Source: an uncultured Saprospiraceae bacterium (GTDB lineage Bacteria > Bacteroidota > Bacteroidia > Chitinophagales > Saprospiraceae). From it: a DNA stretch of 64,000 bases. The notes under the pieces are model-generated. The model saw only the letters and a list, made by a program, of their open reading frames with translations, did no database searches and was not told the origin of the DNA. The translations under genes were made by a program, and so were the position numbers. Location: the NCBI GenBank assembly GCA_937959115.1, contig CALGAW010000030.1:1-64000 (forward strand), read 5' to 3'. Shown here one piece after another: positions 7,000 to 15,122 of this stretch (its first letter is position 1; each line of letters begins with the position of its first letter).

Positions 7000-9726
7000 A
7001 TGACGTTAGAAGATGCTATACGTAAAGTGCTGTTGGAGCATAGGAAGGAAATGTCTGCAATAGAAATTGCAGCCGTCATTAACGATGAAAAGTTATTTGT
7101 CAGGAGAGATAAAAAACCCATCCCACCTAAGCAAATTGAACTGCGCGCCAAGCAAAGCCCTTCAAACTTTCAATTCGTATCTGACAAAAAAGATCGGAAA
7201 ATAGAGCTCTTACAACGTGGTTTTACAGGCAAATCAACAGACTATTACGGTATTTTTTGGGATTTGACCAACGTACTCAACCGTAATGATACACCAAATG
7301 AGATTCTAGTCCTTGGAATTCTTGCCTTTGTGATGATTCAAAAAAATGATGTTGTCAAATTTTATAATCCAATTGGAAAGCTATTGGAAAGTGACGATTG
7401 TAAGTCCCTGTTAATGCGGGATATTGATTTATTTTTGAAGGTGCGAAGCGAGGAATATTTCTTGCCATGGTTTCGCTTACAAGAAAGCATTGGGGATGCA
7501 AGTGAGAAGTTGATCAAAGAAATTCTTAAAACGATCAGTCAGTATGAAATTCAAGCTTGTAAGCCATTTTATGATTCAATAGACAGCTTTATTTTCTCTT
7601 ATTATGGCATTCAAAATAAAAGTCGGTTTATTACCTCTTCGATTATTTCCAGAGTCGTCGCCAATCTGGTAGATGTAAAGGAGTTTGATACCTTGTATAA
7701 TCCAGCTGCTGGCGCAGGTTTGATGACAGCAAATGTGGTGTTAGGTCAAGAAGGAATGAAGGACAAGATCATTGTAAAGATGCAAGAATCTGATCGTTCT
7801 TGGTCGAACCTCAGTTATTTTGTTGCTAAGATAAAAGGCATTCAATCCATTGAAATCAGAAACGACAACCCACTAATCAACCCGCTCTGTAATAGTGAGG
7901 AAGCGGATTGGGTCGTTTCAGACTTGACGTTGGAAGATCTTGAAAATGATACGGAAAATACCGATTTACTAGGACTTGGACCAACAGAAGATACTGTTTC
8001 TCTGTATTTACAGCTAGCCATCACCCGATTAAAAAAGCGGGGAAAGGCCATCGTACTTGTGCAGGATCGTTTTCTATATGAAGACGAACCTTCTTCTAAG
8101 TATCTTCGGGAGTATTTGGTAGAATCTGACTTGCTGGAAGCTGTGATTACCTTTCCTTCCGGGAAATTTCCACCGATGTTGTTGTCGACTAGTCTACTAG
8201 TGATCAGCAAGACGAAGAGTATACGTAGAAAGGGGAAAGTGTTGTTTATTAAGGCAAAAAACATTTGGAACCAACCGGAAGAAATTCAACGGATTTACAA
8301 AGAGTACGAACAACAGATTAGCATTTCAAGATGTGTATTTTTGCAAGACATTGCCGAAGGAGATTATGACTTATTGGTCAACCGTTTTGTGAGTGATGTG
8401 GATGAGGAGCTTAGAGCAGCAGGTAAAAACAATCAACTGTATCCGTTGAGATATTTAACGTTGAAGCATCATTTTGATTCATTTAAACCCGAAGACGTGT
8501 TGCCGTTTGTGCAGATAGATGATCTTTCTTTGTCGGATACTGAGTATGAGCTAGATTTAGATTCGATCTCAGAAACGACAGTAAATCAGCCTTTTGGGAA
8601 AATTATTGATCAGGATGCTATACTAATTGCTAAAAACAAGGGGAAAATGCGAGCCACCTTGTTTAGAAGTAAAGGAAAGCCGATAGCCATTTCTAATAAA
8701 ATACATCCAATTGTTGTTGATTCAGATATTGTGTTGATCGAGTACTTGCTTTCAGAGCTAAACCTGAAGTATGCCAGGAAGCAGTACGCTGCTGCGCTTA
8801 AGGGAAATGCTAGCCCGATCATTGGAATACAGGATTTGATGAATATTAAAGTGCGCCTCCAAGGAAACCGTTCGAATCAGTTGAAAATCGTTTCTGAGCG
8901 AGAAGAATTTGTGACGCACATCAAAAAGACGTATGCGTCTTACCAAGAAAAGGAAAGAGGATTTAAGAAACAGGAAATGCAAATCCTCTCCGCAATAAAG
9001 CATTCGTTTGCACAGTTGCAAGGAGCCGTTTCTTCAGATGTTAAGAACCTAAAATACTTTTTATCTCATAAATCGAAGGAAAAAGAGGTAATTAATTGGA
9101 CCGATAAAATATCCCAACGGCCTGGAACGAGGACAATAGAAGAAGTGTTTAATGATGTAAATGGTTCGCTAGAAAAAATGTCGGAAACGTTTGAAAATAT
9201 TCAAAATATACTTGATTTCAATCCATCTAAAATGAAGCGGGAAACAGTATATCTGCCTGACTTTGTAACCCAAGAAGTTCGAACCTTTATTGGAAACAGA
9301 AGGGACTTTAAGGTGATTTTTGATATCATTCAGAATGGAAATTTAAACATTAAAATTGCAAAGGATCAGTTTAGCGAAGTGATTCGAAATTTCTTACATA
9401 ATACAGATGAACATGGATATGAGGGCTTGGATATTAAGAAAAGGATGTTGTTTGGTTTTCGAAGTAATCAAGACCAAACCCGGATTATCCTTGATATGAA
9501 AAATAATGGACGTCCAATGTCCGCTGAGTTCTCTTTTGAGGATTTTATTACCTTTGGCTCTAGAAATGGAGATCGAAAAGGAAGTGGAATCGGAGGATAT
9601 TTGATGAATAAAGTAGTTGAAAATCATGGAGGTACGATGCGATTGATTATGAATGAATCGTTTTATGAACTGGATCCTCGCTACTCTATGGGAGTACATT
9701 TTAGAATAGAATTACCAATAAAATAA
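7000..9726 (+). CDS. HARE-HTH / HsdM-like / HsdS-like / histidine kinase fusion protein
   Basis: This 908-aa protein combines modules normally found apart. Residues 1-70 resemble a HARE-HTH winged helix (MTLEDAIRKVLLEHRKEMSA start, PIPPKQI). Residues about 190-465 follow type I HsdM: motif I YNPAAGAGLM (233-242), LKKRGKAIVLV, LLEAVITFPSGKF and DLLVNRF. Motif IV is SDLT (307-310) where NPPF/Y is expected, so methyl transfer is probably lost. Residues about 495-635 resemble one HsdS recognition half (GKIIDQDAILIAKNKGKMRA, then the NQLKIV tail). His668 in AIKHSFAQL is a plausible phospho-acceptor. A GHKL ATPase follows: N box NFLHNTDEH (797-805), D832 to NNG and GSGIGGYLMNKVVENHGG (861-878). No transmembrane segment is visible. 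The stop is 5 bp before the receiver gene. The fusion order suggests a cytoplasmic kinase controlled by DNA. Confidence 0.8.
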   Translation: MTLEDAIRKVLLEHRKEMSAIEIAAVINDEKLFVRRDKKPIPPKQIELRAKQSPSNFQFVSDKKDRKIELLQRGFTGKSTDYYGIFWDLTNVLNRNDTPNEILVLGILAFVMIQKNDVVKFYNPIGKLLESDDCKSLLMRDIDLFLKVRSEEYFLPWFRLQESIGDASEKLIKEILKTISQYEIQACKPFYDSIDSFIFSYYGIQNKSRFITSSIISRVVANLVDVKEFDTLYNPAAGAGLMTANVVLGQEGMKDKIIVKMQESDRSWSNLSYFVAKIKGIQSIEIRNDNPLINPLCNSEEADWVVSDLTLEDLENDTENTDLLGLGPTEDTVSLYLQLAITRLKKRGKAIVLVQDRFLYEDEPSSKYLREYLVESDLLEAVITFPSGKFPPMLLSTSLLVISKTKSIRRKGKVLFIKAKNIWNQPEEIQRIYKEYEQQISISRCVFLQDIAEGDYDLLVNRFVSDVDEELRAAGKNNQLYPLRYLTLKHHFDSFKPEDVLPFVQIDDLSLSDTEYELDLDSISETTVNQPFGKIIDQDAILIAKNKGKMRATLFRSKGKPIAISNKIHPIVVDSDIVLIEYLLSELNLKYARKQYAAALKGNASPIIGIQDLMNIKVRLQGNRSNQLKIVSEREEFVTHIKKTYASYQEKERGFKKQEMQILSAIKHSFAQLQGAVSSDVKNLKYFLSHKSKEKEVINWTDKISQRPGTRTIEEVFNDVNGSLEKMSETFENIQNILDFNPSKMKRETVYLPDFVTQEVRTFIGNRRDFKVIFDIIQNGNLNIKIAKDQFSEVIRNFLHNTDEHGYEGLDIKKRMLFGFRSNQDQTRIILDMKNNGRPMSAEFSFEDFITFGSRNGDRKGSGIGGYLMNKVVENHGGTMRLIMNESFYELDPRYSMGVHFRIELPIK

Positions 9727-9731
9727 AGACT

Positions 9732-10652
9732 ATGAGTTCTGACCGCCGCATTCAAGTAATGATTGTAGATGATGTTACCTCCTACGTAACACCTCAGCTG
9801 GATTTAGCTTATACCATGGGAATTGATCTTGAACATTTCCGCACGTGGGAAGAAGCCGAAGCAGAACTTCAGCTCCGTTTCGATGAGTATGACGCTTTGA
9901 TATTGGACGGTAAAGGACAGCGCCATCAAGATAGTAAGCAAGAAGATCCAAGCCATCTCAGTACTGCCATCAGCTGGATTAATGAGCAAAAGGGTAGAGG
10001 GCGCAACATCTATTTTGCGGTAAATACTGGATTCTATGATGAGTTTAATCAGTTTTTTTCTGATATCCCAATGTATGATAAGACGAAGGGTCAAGAAGAA
10101 CAAATGTTTAGCGATATCTTGTCTTTTGCTCGACAAACCAATCCTGCAAAGTTTAAATATGGCGATGTCTATGAGTTGTTTGAAAAGAAATTTCTAGACA
10201 ATGAACTACGGTTGGAATACATCGGCCTCATCAATAAACTTGAAAGCAGTGACCTGACGGACTCGAGTGGCATTTGCAAGAATATTCGTAGAATTCAGGA
10301 AGGCGTTTACCGTGGATTGAATAGCTATTACAAGGATGTCCTTCCAGACCACTATTTCCAGTCCAACGGGTTGCTTAAATTTAAAGATGCGAACAAACAC
10401 CTTTCTGGCTTAAGTAGAGTAGAAGGCAAAGACAATAAATGGGGCCGAATCAAAGGAAAGAATGTACGCGACATCCAAGGACTAGACATGAATAACCTGG
10501 CGAATACCATCTACTGGATTACAGCAAACAATATCCATTACAGACAAGACGATGAGCGTCCTTATGTGATTTCTGCTAATGGATTGAAGGCATTGATCTT
10601 TGGGCTGAATGAACAATTGTTGTGGTATAAGCAGTTTGTTATTAATAATTGA
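9732..10652 (+). CDS. Response regulator with unknown C-terminal output domain
   Basis: This 306-aa protein has an N-terminal receiver domain with all key residues visible: acidic pair D13-D14 (MIVDD), phospho-acceptor D59 (ALILDG), T99 (FAVNTG) and K117 (YDKTK). The C-terminal 170 residues are predicted mostly helical and do not resemble a known DNA-binding output domain; I do not recognise them. The gene follows the methylase-kinase fusion by 5 bp, so it is almost certainly the partner of that kinase. The output could act on DNA, RNA or the polymerase, but nothing in the sequence settles this. Confidence 0.8.
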   Translation: MSSDRRIQVMIVDDVTSYVTPQLDLAYTMGIDLEHFRTWEEAEAELQLRFDEYDALILDGKGQRHQDSKQEDPSHLSTAISWINEQKGRGRNIYFAVNTGFYDEFNQFFSDIPMYDKTKGQEEQMFSDILSFARQTNPAKFKYGDVYELFEKKFLDNELRLEYIGLINKLESSDLTDSSGICKNIRRIQEGVYRGLNSYYKDVLPDHYFQSNGLLKFKDANKHLSGLSRVEGKDNKWGRIKGKNVRDIQGLDMNNLANTIYWITANNIHYRQDDERPYVISANGLKALIFGLNEQLLWYKQFVINN

Positions 10653-10788
10653 CCTGAAGTTTCGCAGCTATTTGACTAGGCATGAATTAATTAGGTGTGT
10701 ACTGTGGAAATATGTACACCATTGATGTATTTCGCTGTGTTGGTGCCACTAATTCACTAGTCTGATGTTGTTCTCAATATAAAATAGG

Positions 10789-11373
10789 ATGAAGCACTAT
10801 TTCTTACTGTTAATTTTATTTCTATCAGCATGTAATTCTCAGAATCAATTGGAATCTTACAAAGAATTGATCTCTATTGAAACTTCTCAAGCGATTTATG
10901 AAACATTTAATTTTGAATCTCAGGAAAGAAGTTTAGATACTATTGATGTAAATTGGAGTGGAGATAGACTAGTAACATTTACAGTAAATGATTCTAATGA
11001 AGGAGAGGAAATGTTGATTGCATGCATATCTCGATTTGACTTCAAAGAAAAGAATGTTAGTGAAAGTATGCTAAACTTCGATTTATTAGGTGATTCAATT
11101 AGATATGTTGACACTACATTTCTCGAATTAGGAGAAACAAGAAAATACAAGGTAAATTCTATTGACCATGAAGTGGTAAAAGAACCAAGGAGCGTATTCA
11201 ACAAATCAAGAAAACCCAATAAATACTATTTCATTAGTATAGACTTTGGATTGATTGCATTTTTAACTGAAAAAGAACAAAGTATTCTTGTTGGTTATAG
11301 AAATCGAAAGCTTGAAGAAGCAGAACTTAAACTAATTGAATCATTAATCAATGACGATTTTTTTGGAAAGTAA
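10789..11373 (+). CDS. Putative lipoprotein of unknown function
   Basis: This 194-aa protein has a short lipoprotein signal peptide with lipobox LSAC (Cys at about residue 15). The rest is a soluble domain rich in acidic residues, with an alternating beta pattern followed by a C-terminal helix (KLEEAELKLIESLIND). I do not recognise a family. It stands between the kinase/receiver pair and the toxin-antitoxin module, with about 135 bp upstream, so it is probably a separate transcript. Confidence 0.6.
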   Translation: MKHYFLLLILFLSACNSQNQLESYKELISIETSQAIYETFNFESQERSLDTIDVNWSGDRLVTFTVNDSNEGEEMLIACISRFDFKEKNVSESMLNFDLLGDSIRYVDTTFLELGETRKYKVNSIDHEVVKEPRSVFNKSRKPNKYYFISIDFGLIAFLTEKEQSILVGYRNRKLEEAELKLIESLINDDFFGK

Positions 11374-11392
11374 AATGAAAAAACTAAGTACA

Positions 11393-11437
11393 ACAAATGC
11401 ATATATGGCCATTGCTGAAACGCAAGTATGCGAAGCG
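11393..11437 (+). repeat. Imperfect direct repeat upstream of the toxin-antitoxin genes
   Basis: ACAAATGCATATATGG and AGTATGCG are shared in the same order and spacing with a copy at 12,587-12,632. The copies differ at several positions. The pair brackets the antitoxin and PIN toxin genes. Confidence 0.6.
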
Positions 11438-11511
11438 TTCTCATCAATCAAAAAAATAATCAGAAAAGATAATTTGATGAACTAGTCGAAATAAGTGAAA
11501 CTATATTTGCG

Positions 11512-11519
11512 TTTCGTTT
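11512..11519 (+). promoter_or_regulatory. Candidate -7 promoter box of the toxin-antitoxin operon
   Basis: TATATTTG matches TAnnTTTG and lies 36 nt before the antitoxin ATG. A TTTG lies about 25 nt upstream (11,483-11,486), longer than the usual spacing. Confidence 0.35.
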
Positions 11520-11554
11520 GTTTCGTTAGTATATTTAGTATAAAATAGAAGATC

Positions 11555-12010
11555 ATGAGTATTTCCATTCAAAAAATTACAAAATCAGATCAGAAAATAG
11601 CTTTGTCTTCTTTAGGCAAACTAATTGAAACAGAAGCAGAGATCAAAAGAAAGAAAGTGAAAGTTGTGAATCTGAAAATTCAAGAGTCTGATGAAATTGT
11701 ATCGATACCATTCAATGCTCTGAAATTGTTGAAGTCGATAATTGGGAATATGGCTGAAGGGAAATCGATTGCTTTAATACCAACAGATGCAGTAATATCA
11801 ACACAACAAGGAGCAGAAATTTTGAATGTGTCGCGGCCACACTTGGTGAAATTATTAGAAATAGGAAAAATTCCATTTAAGAAAGTTGGAAGCCATAGAA
11901 GAATATTGTTGACAGATTTGCTGGATTACAAGTCTAAGTCTAAAGCCAAGAGAAGAAAGAACTTGGATTTATTAGCGGAGGAGGCACAGAAACTTAATTT
12001 GGGGTATTGA
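11555..12010 (+). CDS. Antitoxin with excisionase-type helix-turn-helix
   Basis: This 151-aa protein has a C-terminal MerR/excisionase-like DNA-binding domain: STQQGAEILNVSRPHLVKLL (about 88-107), then IPFKKVGSHRRILLTDLLDY. The N-terminal 80 residues probably bind the toxin. Its stop TGA overlaps the ATG of the PIN gene by one base (TGATG), which is typical of translational coupling in toxin-antitoxin operons. It should repress its own promoter. Confidence 0.82.
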   Translation: MSISIQKITKSDQKIALSSLGKLIETEAEIKRKKVKVVNLKIQESDEIVSIPFNALKLLKSIIGNMAEGKSIALIPTDAVISTQQGAEILNVSRPHLVKLLEIGKIPFKKVGSHRRILLTDLLDYKSKSKAKRRKNLDLLAEEAQKLNLGY

Positions 12011-12573
12011 TGAATCAATATTGGCAGCTTAAGATTGTCCTAGACGCTAATGTCCTTTATCCTGCACCGATACGAGATTTACTATTGAATATTGCGGACA
12101 TGGAAATTTATTCACCCAAGTGGTCAGCAATTATTCAAGAAGAATGGGTAAGGAATTTGCTAGGAAAAAGGCCAGATATTAGTAGGAATCGAATATTGAG
12201 AACGGTTAAGTTGATGGATGAGTCGTTTCCTGAAGCAAATGTAACTGAATTCGAAGAATTGATTGGTGAATTGAATTTACCTGATCCTGATGATAGACAT
12301 GTTTTAGCAGTAGCAATAAAAAGTGAGGCGGATGCAATCGTCACATTTAACCGAAAAGACTTTCCAAAGAATTACCTTAAGACATTTAATATCGTGATTT
12401 ATTCGCCAAATGAGTTTTTAGAAGTGTTACATGATTTAAGTCCAACACTAATTAATCAAGCATTCTCAAACCAATTGGCGTCCTTGAAAAATCCACCAAA
12501 AACTAAAACTGAATTGATTGAAACGCTTGAAAACTGCAATATTAAATCGGCTGCAAAACTGTTTGGAAAATAA
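12010..12573 (+). CDS. PIN-domain ribonuclease toxin (VapC-like)
   Basis: This 187-aa protein is a PIN-domain nuclease: the first acidic residue is D12 in VLDANVLYP, then E45, the LPDPDDRHVLAVAI motif (D94, D95) and VTFNRKDFP (N114, D117). These form the Mg2+ site of RNA-cleaving VapC-like toxins. The start is the ATG overlapping the antitoxin stop; a TTG three bases earlier is less likely. An 80-residue C-terminal helical extension follows the PIN core. It belongs to the two-gene module with the upstream antitoxin. Confidence 0.85.
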   Translation: MNQYWQLKIVLDANVLYPAPIRDLLLNIADMEIYSPKWSAIIQEEWVRNLLGKRPDISRNRILRTVKLMDESFPEANVTEFEELIGELNLPDPDDRHVLAVAIKSEADAIVTFNRKDFPKNYLKTFNIVIYSPNEFLEVLHDLSPTLINQAFSNQLASLKNPPKTKTELIETLENCNIKSAAKLFGK

Positions 12574-12586
12574 AGAAAAGATGCGA

Positions 12587-12632
12587 ACAAATGCATACAT
12601 GGTTATTGCCGCAAGGGTCGAGTATGCGCAAT
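12587..12632 (+). repeat. Imperfect direct repeat downstream of the toxin-antitoxin genes
   Basis: This is the partner of the copy at 11,393-11,437: ACAAATGCATACATGG, then ATTGCCGCAAGG and AGTATGCG. It begins 14 bp after the toxin stop. Short ORFs that run through it (to 12,772) look spurious. Confidence 0.6.
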
Positions 12633-12789
12633 GTGTCATCATGAGCGAAAATGAAAATCTATCCAGCGGTCAAACGAAAAAGATACCTACCGCAGAGGCA
12701 ATGACGCTTGAGAACACTAGAAACCGTAGTTATAAGGATCTGACAATGTCTATAACCTTAGAATCTACTTAACCATTAAACATTAAAAA

Positions 12790-13512
12790 ATGCGTTATTT
12801 CTTGCATTTGAGTTATAAGGGGACAAACTATCATGGATGGCAGCGTCAACCAAATGTTTTGTCCGTACAGGAGGTTTTAGAGTCTGTGTTTGAACGTCGG
12901 TTTGGACAGTTTATCCATGTGATGGGATGTGGGAGAACAGATGCGGGGGTGCACGCCAAGGAATATTATGCGCATGTTGATTTGCCAATTGCGCCAGACG
13001 ATCGAACAATTTTTCAGTTGAATAAGATGTTGCCGAATGATATTGCGTTGTTTGATGCTGTAGAAGTGGCTGATACCGCTCATGCGCAATGGGACGCAGT
13101 GCAAAGGACCTATGAGTATCGGATCCATTTTCAGAAAAATCCTTATCTGGAGGAGTGGAGTGCGTATTGTGATAAGCAATTAGAGGTAAGCTTGATGCAA
13201 GAAGCAGTTGCAATGTTACCAAATTGTACAGATTATCTAGCGTTTTGCATCACACCCTCTGCTTATAAACACACACGATGTAAGGTGACGGAGGCCGTAT
13301 TAAAAGTAGAGGACTCGGGGCTGTGTTTCCGGATAAGCTCGAATCGATTTTTACGAGGTATGATACGATTGTTGGCTGGGCGTTTGCTCGAGGTGGGGCG
13401 TGGGTTGATTGGATTGGATGAGTGGCGAGGGCATTTGGAGGCGTGTACGCCACTACGACATCGGGTGCCTGCGTTGGCTTGTGGACTGCATTTGGTGGAG
13501 ATTAAATATTAA
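12790..13512 (+). CDS. truA: tRNA pseudouridine synthase A
   Basis: This 240-aa protein is TruA, which converts U38-U40 of the tRNA anticodon stem to pseudouridine. The catalytic motif GRTDAGVHA contains Asp51, and the N-terminus YKGTNYHGWQRQP and the C-terminal FLRGMIRLLAGRLLEVG block are typical. Length is normal for the family. The codon use and G+C of the 3' half look higher than in neighbours. It is convergent with the ATPase gene of the injection system. Confidence 0.95.
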   Translation: MRYFLHLSYKGTNYHGWQRQPNVLSVQEVLESVFERRFGQFIHVMGCGRTDAGVHAKEYYAHVDLPIAPDDRTIFQLNKMLPNDIALFDAVEVADTAHAQWDAVQRTYEYRIHFQKNPYLEEWSAYCDKQLEVSLMQEAVAMLPNCTDYLAFCITPSAYKHTRCKVTEAVLKVEDSGLCFRISSNRFLRGMIRLLAGRLLEVGRGLIGLDEWRGHLEACTPLRHRVPALACGLHLVEIKY

Positions 13513-13603
13513 TGATTAATGTTGAGTTTACTCCGAAAAGTCCATTCTTAAAAATCAAGCAAAATATTGTTATCGGGATATATTGGGGATAAAAAGCACC
13601 CTT

Positions 13604-14965
13604 TTATAGCGTCTTACCTTCCTTCTTGAATTCTTTGCGGATCCCTTCTTGGATGTCGTCTTCAAAGATTTTCTTTTCTCCGCGGACAACGGCCATAATA
13701 GCACAGTAACGTAGCACGTTGATAACGGCACCACCGGCTAATTCATGGGTTTTAGCTATTTTCCAGAGGTCGACATCCTTGTCAAGCTCAAAGTCTGCAA
13801 AAGCACGCTTCCAAAGCTTTAACCGTTGTTCTGGCTTGGGCATTGGGAAAAAGATCATCGATTGGAAACGACGGGAAAAGGCGTCGTCTATGTTGGATCG
13901 TAAGTTGGACGCTAAGATCACTACGCCTGGAAAATCCTCTACTCGTTGTAGGAGATAAGCGACCTCCTGGTTGGCATAACGATCTTTTGAATCATTGGTC
14001 GCAGAACGTTTTCCAAATAAGGCATCCGCCTCATCGAAAAACAGTATCCAGTTCTTGTGGGCTGCTTGATCAAAAATACCAGCCATATTCTTCTCCGTTT
14101 CACCGATATACTTGGAAACTACTTTGGACAAATCAATTCGGTAAACGTCCATACCAGTAGACTTTCCTAGGAGCGAAGCTGTTAAAGACTTACCAGTACC
14201 TGGCGGGCCATAGAACAAGGAGCGGAATCCCGGTTTAATCATACGAGACATACCCCAGTCGTACATGATCTTCTTATTGTACTTGAGCCAAGTATGTATT
14301 TCATCAATCTCTACCTTTGTATGGTTTTCAAGTACCAAATCGTCCCATTCTAGATTTGTGGATATTTGGGCTGCTGGAAACTCGGAACTAAATTTCGGTT
14401 TATACGGTTCTCCTGAAGTAAAATAACTTAGGTATTCCTTTCCTACATTGAGCACACCACTAAATAAGGGTTCGCTATTGCGATCTTTTTCCATGTAGAC
14501 GACCTGCTGTTGGTTAAGGAAGTGGTCGGGATCGAAGTAGTTCATGACTTTAAACCGACGCGTCAGGTCATTTCCTGCCAGAATAAAGGCGACGGTCTCT
14601 CCAGTAGGCAGAAACCCGCTGTGAGCAGTTCCTCTAACACCTCCAAACTCGGAAAAGCCTCTACCGTATAATTCGTTTTTGGTAAAGAAAATATCTAATA
14701 ATTGTGGGCAAATGTGCGGACTCAACGCTAGCAATAAGATCAACCGCTCATCTGTATTCATCTGATAATGCTTTACAACATCCGAATAAATGGCTTTGCT
14801 TTTACTAAGATCAGGCGCCGGAATGTCGTAAATACTAGAATAGGGAGTCTCCTTATTGAAATATAGGGCGAACCTTGTTTCAAGTACTAGGGCAAGCCAC
14901 TGCAGGTCTTTTTGAAGTGTACTCGCATTATTTGCTAAATTATTTAGTGGAGGGTTATTTGTCAT
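13604..14965 (-). CDS. AAA+ ATPase of the contractile injection system (Afp15/Pvc15-like)
   Basis: This 453-aa protein has one AAA+ module at residues 240-445: Walker A GPPGTGKS (253-260), Walker B ILFFDEAD (307-314) and an arginine-finger region AFSRRFQ. The N-terminal 240 residues are a family-specific helical domain. In eCIS clusters this ATPase is required for particle assembly or disassembly, though its exact step is not settled. It is the last gene of the minus-strand structural run, 157 bp after the tape-measure gene. Confidence 0.9.
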   Translation of the reverse strand: MTNNPPLNNLANNASTLQKDLQWLALVLETRFALYFNKETPYSSIYDIPAPDLSKSKAIYSDVVKHYQMNTDERLILLLALSPHICPQLLDIFFTKNELYGRGFSEFGGVRGTAHSGFLPTGETVAFILAGNDLTRRFKVMNYFDPDHFLNQQQVVYMEKDRNSEPLFSGVLNVGKEYLSYFTSGEPYKPKFSSEFPAAQISTNLEWDDLVLENHTKVEIDEIHTWLKYNKKIMYDWGMSRMIKPGFRSLFYGPPGTGKSLTASLLGKSTGMDVYRIDLSKVVSKYIGETEKNMAGIFDQAAHKNWILFFDEADALFGKRSATNDSKDRYANQEVAYLLQRVEDFPGVVILASNLRSNIDDAFSRRFQSMIFFPMPKPEQRLKLWKRAFADFELDKDVDLWKIAKTHELAGGAVINVLRYCAIMAVVRGEKKIFEDDIQEGIRKEFKKEGKTL

Positions 14966-15122
14966 AACATTACAAGATAAAGTTTTTCATTAAAACAAGT
15001 GTATTAATTGACAGCTAAAGCCTAATTGAACGTTAAAATTGATAATTATTAACGTAATAAACGATATTTAATTGATGTCGATTAATGGAAAGTTGAGGTA
15101 TTTTGTACAATAGATGCATTGG

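Noticed and set aside
12518-12772. 84-codon ORF after the PIN toxin
   Set aside because: It overlaps the toxin end in another frame, runs through the flanking repeat and has no protein-like pattern.
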